Assembly: GCA_028280915.1 (NCBI GenBank)
Contig: JANQKX010000058.1
Coordinates: 1-8,074, forward strand
From: Kiloniellaceae bacterium
GTDB taxonomy: Bacteria > Pseudomonadota > Alphaproteobacteria > Kiloniellales > Kiloniellaceae
DNA: 8,074 nt
Direction of reading: 5' to 3'
Shown: positions 5,524 through 8,074 of the stretch, piece by piece
How the letters are laid out: each line of letters starts with the position of its first letter
Position numbering within the stretch: the stretch's first letter is position 1
The notes under the pieces: model-generated
Database searches by the model: none
What the model was told of the DNA's origin: nothing
Seen by the model: the letters and a program-made list of their open reading frames with translations, nothing else
Translations under genes and position numbers: made by a program

Positions 5524-5715
5524 ACAACCATCGAACCGGGTGCGGCCTCACCTTGGATCGCTTAGATTTCGGTAGTTTTCACAAGAATCCCGCCTTCCCA
5601 ACCAGTCCGGCAATTGGGGGTCGCGTTCGTTAAGTAAATGATATAGCTTAACGAATTGTCGGAGCCCCCAATCAACTCACAAAAGGGGGCGTTTGAGACG
5701 GGAAGGAGCAGGCGC
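5524..5715. other. Intergenic region before gltS
   Basis: This 192-bp spacer lies between the DJ-1/PfpI gene and gltS. Apart from the nested dyad described separately, the first 85 bp show only a weak hairpin (GGTG/CACC around 5540-5553) and no clear terminator for the upstream operon. The gltS ribosome binding site AAGGAG is at its 3' end (5703-5708). Confidence 0.5.
5613..5672. repeat. Nested inverted repeats upstream of gltS
   Basis: An inner perfect 9-bp pair, TTCGTTAAG (5626-5634) and CTTAACGAA (5647-5655), flanks a 12-nt loop. An outer perfect 8-bp pair, ATTGGGGG (5613-5620) and CCCCCAAT (5665-5672), encloses it. The loop and right inner arm contain TGATATAGC, which resembles an extended -10, so the inner dyad would straddle a promoter for gltS. 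No T-tract follows on either strand, so it is not an ordinary terminator. An operator for a dimeric regulator or an RNA hairpin in a leader are the two readings. Confidence 0.6.
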
Positions 5716-6948
5716 GTGGAAACTGAGGCAATGACGGCGGTGACCCTGCGCCCGCTGGACGTGCTGATCGTTAGCATTTTCGCGCTTTATATCGGCCTGT
5801 TTTTGAATTCCCGTGTTGCTTTTTTGCGCAAGAATTTCATCCCGCCGGCGGTGTCCGGCGGGTTGGTGTGCTCGCTTCTGGTCCTGCTCTTCCGCGACCT
5901 TTTCGCGGTCGAGATCGAGTTCGACATGAAGCTGCGGGATATCCTGCTGCTGGTCTTTTTCAGCACCGTCGGCCTGGCCGCCAAGATCTCCACCCTGATC
6001 GTCGGTGGGCGCATCCTGGTCGTCTTGGTCGTCATCGCGGGGATTTTCCTGGTGTTGCAGGACGTCACCGGCGTCAGCCTCGCCGTGCTCATGGGCGTTC
6101 ATCCCGGCATGGGGCTGATGGGCGGCAGCGTGTCCTTTGCCGGCGGTCATGGCACGGCCATCCCCTGGGGCGCGGAGGCGGAGAATGCGGGCTTTGCCGG
6201 CGCGTCGGATATCGGCATTGCCTTTGCCACCTTCGGGCTGATCGCCGGTGGCATGCTGGGCGGCCCGGTGGCCCGTTTGCTGATGCGGGCCTATCGCATT
6301 TCCGGACCCGACCCGGAAGGGGTGGCGGCCCACGAAGCCGCCTTGCAGCCGAAACAAACCACCCGGCGGGACCCCGGCGATCTCTTGTCCATTCTGACGG
6401 CCTTGCTGGTATTGGCCATCTGCGTGGTGCTGGGCAGCCTGGTGAACGAGTTTCTGTCCAACAAGGGCTTCCTCCTGCCGGGCTTTCTCACCTCCATGCT
6501 GGTGGGGATCATCATCACCAATCTGGCCGACATCGCCGATATTGAAATTCAGCCCGCCACCATCGAGAAATTCGGCGAGGTCAGCCTGAACGTCTTCCTC
6601 AGCATGAGCCTGATCAACATGAAGCTCTGGACCCTGGCCGAGGCGGCGGCGCCCATCTTCCTGGTCCTGGTGGCTCAGGTCTTGGTGATGACGGCCTTTG
6701 CGGTCTTCGTGGTGTTCCAGTTCACGGGGCGCAACTACGACGCCTGCGTGATTTCCGCCGGCTTCGTGGGCCTGGGTCTGGGCGCGACCCCGGTGGCCAT
6801 CGCCAACATGGACGCCCTGGCGCGGCGCTTCGGCCCCTCGCCCCTAGCCTTCCTGGTCATCCCCCTGGTCGGCGCCTTTTTCATCGACATTATGAATGCC
6901 GCTGTGATCAAGGGCTTTATCGAGATCATCACCCGCTGGCTGACTTAG
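5716..6948 (+). CDS. gltS: Sodium/glutamate symporter, GltS family
   Basis: This 410-residue, very hydrophobic protein has the features of the ESS glutamate:Na+ symporter family (E. coli GltS is 401 residues). It has about ten membrane segments, a PPAVSGGLV stretch at 43-51, GGSVSFAGGHGTAIPWG (136-152), which fits the first re-entrant loop, and GFVGLGLGATPVAIANM (349-365), which fits the second. A hydrophilic loop at about 193-222 separates the two halves. The role is uptake of glutamate with sodium across the inner membrane. The GTG at 5716 is chosen because AAGGAG (5703-5708) lies 7 nt upstream; the ATG at 5731 (405 residues) is the alternative, with a weaker site. It is preceded by a nested inverted repeat that may control it. 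It ends 11 bp from the stop of the convergent mutase gene. Confidence 0.93.
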   Translation: METEAMTAVTLRPLDVLIVSIFALYIGLFLNSRVAFLRKNFIPPAVSGGLVCSLLVLLFRDLFAVEIEFDMKLRDILLLVFFSTVGLAAKISTLIVGGRILVVLVVIAGIFLVLQDVTGVSLAVLMGVHPGMGLMGGSVSFAGGHGTAIPWGAEAENAGFAGASDIGIAFATFGLIAGGMLGGPVARLLMRAYRISGPDPEGVAAHEAALQPKQTTRRDPGDLLSILTALLVLAICVVLGSLVNEFLSNKGFLLPGFLTSMLVGIIITNLADIADIEIQPATIEKFGEVSLNVFLSMSLINMKLWTLAEAAAPIFLVLVAQVLVMTAFAVFVVFQFTGRNYDACVISAGFVGLGLGATPVAIANMDALARRFGPSPLAFLVIPLVGAFFIDIMNAAVIKGFIEIITRWLT

Positions 6949-6955
6949 GCGCCTA
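6946..6955. repeat. 10-bp palindrome between convergent genes
   Basis: TAGGCGCCTA is a perfect palindrome that overlaps the gltS stop codon and lies in the 11-bp gap before the mutase stop. GGCT (6937-6940 region) and AGCC (6963-6966) can extend it weakly. There is no T-tract, so I do not call it a terminator. Confidence 0.4.
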
Positions 6956-6959
6956 CGCT

Positions 6960-8074
6960 CTAAGCCGCGTCTTGATGTGTCCGGTCGACGATGGCCACGA
7001 TGTCGGCCAAAATGCCGGTCAGATCATAGTCCTTGGGGGTATAGACCGCCGCGACACCGGCTTTTTGCAGGTTTTGCGCATCCTCGGGCGGGATGATGCC
7101 ACCAACCACCACCGGTACGTCGGCGATGCCCATGAGGGACAGGCGCTCGAGCACCTCGGTCACCAAAGGCAGGTGGGAGCCGGAGAGAATGGAGAGGCCA
7201 ATAACGTGCACCCCCTCTTCCAGGGCCGCGTTGGCGATTTGCTCCGGGGTCAGGCGGATGCCTTCATAAACCACCTCGAAGCCCGCGTCCCGGGCCCGCA
7301 CGGCGATCTGCTCGGCCCCATTGGAGTGGCCGTCCAAGCCCGGCTTGCCCACCAGGATCTTGAGGCGGCGCCCCAGGCGGTCGGACACGGCCCCGACCGC
7401 GCCTTGCACGGCGGCCAATTCATCACCGCCCTCGGTCACGCTGGCCTTGCCCACGCCGGTGGGCGCCCGGTATTCGCCGAAGATGTCTCGCAGGGCCTGG
7501 GCCCACTCGCCGGTGGTGACCCCGGCCCGGGCACAGGCGATGGAGGGCTCCATGATGTTATCGCTGCCCGCCGCGGCCGCTTTGAGGGCCGATAGAGCTT
7601 CCGACACCGCGCCGTCGTCCCGCGCGGCACGCCATTCCTTGAGACGGACCAACTGGGCGCTTTCCGCGTCCGCGTCCGCAGACATGAACCCGCCGTCACC
7701 GCCCGCCGTCAGGGGCGAGGGCTCGCTGTTTTCGTAGGCATTGACCCCGATGACGGTTTGATCCCCCGCCTCGATGGCTTGGAATCGGCGGGTGGCGCTT
7801 TCCACCAGGCGGTCCTTCATGTAGGCGCTGTCCACGGCCCGCACGGCCCCGCCCAGACGCTCGATTTCCGCCAGTTCCTTAGACGCCTCGTCGATCAGGG
7901 CCTGCACCTTGGCGTCCACCACCGGCGAGCCGTCGAACAAGTCGCCGAATTCCAGAAGATCGGTCTCATAGGCCACAATCTGCTGCAACCGCAGGGACCA
8001 CTGCTGGTCCCATGGGCGGGGCAAACCCAGGGCCTCGTTCCAGGCCGGCAGTTGAACCGCGCGGGCGCGGGCGT
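6960..8074 (-). CDS. ecm: Ethylmalonyl-CoA mutase / MeaA-like B12-dependent mutase (N-terminus missing)
   Basis: The frame is open through the right edge; 370 codons are present, about the C-terminal 55-60 percent of a protein of roughly 650-680 residues. The first part is the end of the acyl-CoA mutase TIM barrel (RPWDQQWSLRLQQIVAYETD at fragment residues 19-38; VIGVNAYEN near 107-115). The second is a cobalamin-binding domain with DGHSNG (247-252; DxHxxG), SIL (294-296) and GG (324-325). EPSIACARAGVTTGEWAQAL fits ethylmalonyl-CoA mutase (MeaA) better than methylmalonyl-CoA mutase. The known reaction is (2R)-ethylmalonyl-CoA to methylsuccinyl-CoA, a carbon rearrangement in the ethylmalonyl-CoA pathway that assimilates acetyl-CoA. 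The true start is outside the window. Another acyl-CoA mutase specificity remains possible without the active-site half. Confidence 0.88.
   Translation of the reverse strand, partial: ARARAVQLPAWNEALGLPRPWDQQWSLRLQQIVAYETDLLEFGDLFDGSPVVDAKVQALIDEASKELAEIERLGGAVRAVDSAYMKDRLVESATRRFQAIEAGDQTVIGVNAYENSEPSPLTAGGDGGFMSADADAESAQLVRLKEWRAARDDGAVSEALSALKAAAAGSDNIMEPSIACARAGVTTGEWAQALRDIFGEYRAPTGVGKASVTEGGDELAAVQGAVGAVSDRLGRRLKILVGKPGLDGHSNGAEQIAVRARDAGFEVVYEGIRLTPEQIANAALEEGVHVIGLSILSGSHLPLVTEVLERLSLMGIADVPVVVGGIIPPEDAQNLQKAGVAAVYTPKDYDLTGILADIVAIVDRTHQDAA

Noticed and set aside
5677..6357. A 226-codon minus-strand open frame under gltS
   Set aside because: The product is rich in His, Gln, Arg and Asp, which is typical of antisense of a membrane protein gene; gltS on the plus strand is unambiguous.

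Overview
This 8.1 kb window looks like ordinary chromosomal DNA of a GC-rich alphaproteobacterium, most likely from the Rhodospirillales or a neighbouring order. That placement is an inference from codon usage, from an ethylmalonyl-CoA mutase-type protein, from a DUF4743 Nudix hydrolase and from tightly packed short operons. I see no mobile element, CRISPR array, rRNA or tRNA.

Layout from left to right. A LysR-type regulator (minus strand, cut by the left edge) is divergent from a membrane fatty-acid-desaturase-like protein. Their shared AT-rich intergenic region holds a dyad of LysR-box form. Convergent with the desaturase is a two-gene minus-strand unit: an ACT-domain protein, then a DUF4743/Nudix hydrolase. 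The ACT gene has a strong sigma70-like promoter followed by a leader of about 115 nt. The leader contains an intrinsic terminator, a 14-bp inverted repeat that would bury the Shine-Dalgarno sequence, a small competing hairpin and a 20-codon open frame. Upstream of that promoter lies a minus-strand YhbS-like GNAT acetyltransferase. It is divergent from a plus-strand pair: a DJ-1/PfpI-AraC transcription regulator and, 20 nt later, a stand-alone DJ-1/PfpI protein resembling isonitrile hydratase. Next comes a GltS-type sodium/glutamate symporter, preceded by a nested inverted repeat with a possible extended -10 in its loop. The window ends with the C-terminal part of a B12-dependent ethylmalonyl-CoA mutase on the minus strand, convergent with gltS.

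Most genes belong to known families and form separate small transcription units rather than one system. The best candidate for something undescribed is the ACT-gene leader (about 3035-3151). It has the parts of a riboswitch or attenuator (promoter, terminator, alternative helices, SD-sequestering arm) and I cannot match it to a known riboswitch class by eye. The second candidate is the nested dyad upstream of gltS.
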